Origin: Odoribacter sp036657595
Lineage (GTDB): Bacteria; Bacteroidota; Bacteroidia; Bacteroidales; Marinifilaceae
NCBI GenBank assembly: GCA_036657595.1
Contig: JAVXFZ010000099.1
Coordinates: 1 to 8,223 of the forward strand
Length of the DNA: 8,223 nucleotides
Direction: 5' to 3'
The notes beneath the pieces are model-generated. The model had not been told where the DNA came from, did no database searches, and saw only the letters and a program-made list of their open reading frames with translations. How positions within the stretch are numbered: the first letter of the stretch is position 1; the number at the start of each line of letters is the position of its first letter. Position numbers and translations under genes: made by a program. This document shows, in pieces, positions 7,418 to 8,223 of the stretch.

Positions 7418-8223
7418 ATGAAATACATCATAATAGCTTTTTTTGGCTGCTTTCTCACATTGATGGGGTGCACCAAAGAGGCGGAGTATAATCCGGCTCA
7501 AGAAAATAAGTACACGCCGAAAAAGAATACTCACCGTGCAGTAAAGATTTCAGGCACCAGCTCTTATTGGGGAGAATTTAATCTTTTGATCAATTATTCA
7601 GGGGACGAACTGGACGCTGCTTTTCACACCAATTCGGTAGGTGATACGGTGGGGCGTATCAGTGTGATCAGATCAGGTTCTGAATATTTGAAATATGCGA
7701 TCAACGATTACATACCCAATGTTGATCAGGATTCTATCAATCGTCTGGATGCTCAATTATTGGCAAAGCACGGGGCGGGAAATTATCATCTGTGGGATAG
7801 TATCCCTAAAGTAGCCAGAGCTATACAGGAAATTGTCCTTTACCCGTACGCGGATGGCAGAATAAAAAGACAGGTCACCTACACGTATAAACCACAAAAG
7901 AGTGTCGGTACGACTGGAGTAGATTTCAATAACGATTATATTTTAGTTTCAAGAGTTGCTCAAACGTATGAATATGATTTGAAGAGTAATATCATTATCA
8001 ATCGGATTATGTCGGATCAGATGGACCCCAAGGATAAGGATATTTATGAACGTTCATTGTATAAAGATGAAACTCAATACAAAGACGATCAGATCGTCGG
8101 TTTGATTTCGTATGTAGCTAAGGGAGGTGAAAGTTTCACAGAATTAGGGCGTTATGCATTCTCTTATAATGGGAATCAACTTGCCACGATTGAAGGCAAT
8201 GGTTTGAATCGAAAATTTACGTA
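7418..8223 (+). CDS. Unrecognised lipoprotein, 3' end cut by the window
   Basis: The frame is open to the right edge without a stop, so the gene is incomplete. Two in-frame ATGs, at 7412 and 7418, could start it. I prefer 7418 because it gives a normal MKYIIIAFF signal peptide, whereas 7412 adds Met-Asp ahead of it; the true start remains uncertain. The lipobox is LMGC, followed by TKEAEY, so this is likely an outer-membrane lipoprotein, possibly surface-exposed. The visible ~268 residues are mostly predicted beta, with repeated Tyr-rich strands: EFNLLINYSGDELDAAF, EIVLYPYADGRIKRQVTYTY, VAQTYEYDLKSNI and YAFSYNGNQLATIEGNG. The alternating 'Y-x-Y...G' strands resemble the antiparallel repeats of DUF4595- or RHS/YD-like Bacteroidota proteins, but I cannot assign a family. 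It follows the PKD-like gene after roughly 30-36 bases on the same strand and probably belongs to the same operon. Confidence 0.85.
   Translation, partial: MKYIIIAFFGCFLTLMGCTKEAEYNPAQENKYTPKKNTHRAVKISGTSSYWGEFNLLINYSGDELDAAFHTNSVGDTVGRISVIRSGSEYLKYAINDYIPNVDQDSINRLDAQLLAKHGAGNYHLWDSIPKVARAIQEIVLYPYADGRIKRQVTYTYKPQKSVGTTGVDFNNDYILVSRVAQTYEYDLKSNIIINRIMSDQMDPKDKDIYERSLYKDETQYKDDQIVGLISYVAKGGESFTELGRYAFSYNGNQLATIEGNGLNRKFT

Overview
The window is a stretch of a Bacteroidota chromosome, most likely Bacteroidales. It is AT-rich. It carries a SusC/SusD-type outer-membrane uptake pair, and the lipoproteins have acidic or Lys-acidic residues just after the lipidated cysteine. The ribosome-binding regions are A-rich and lack a clear Shine-Dalgarno sequence, which is also typical of the phylum. 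The genus cannot be fixed from the sequence alone.

Layout: five genes lie on the + strand, head to tail, with gaps of about 29-59 bases and no visible terminator between them, so they look like one operon. (1) 1-3396: SusC/RagA-like TonB-dependent transporter with an N-terminal STN signalling domain; its true start is probably left of the window. (2) 3427-4941: SusD/RagB-like substrate-binding lipoprotein. (3) 4971-5735: DUF4843-type lipoprotein. (4) 5795-7381: PKD-like family (PKD_2-type) lipoprotein. (5) 7418 to beyond the right edge: a lipoprotein I do not recognise, cut by the window. There are no RNA genes, CRISPR arrays, transposases or other mobile-element signs, and no gene-free stretch longer than 59 bases.

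How the genes likely work together: SusC forms the TonB-powered outer-membrane barrel and SusD the lid that captures ligand at the cell surface. The DUF4843 and PKD-like lipoproteins are probably surface-exposed accessory subunits. From memory, this four-gene order resembles the Bacteroides thetaiotaomicron BT2261-BT2264 system, whose SusCD complex was crystallised with two extra lipoproteins and bound peptide. That makes oligopeptide rather than glycan import a reasonable hypothesis. No glycoside hydrolase, polysaccharide lyase or peptidase is visible here, so the substrate is not determined. The STN domain suggests control by an ECF sigma factor and FecR-type anti-sigma factor, expected upstream and outside the window.
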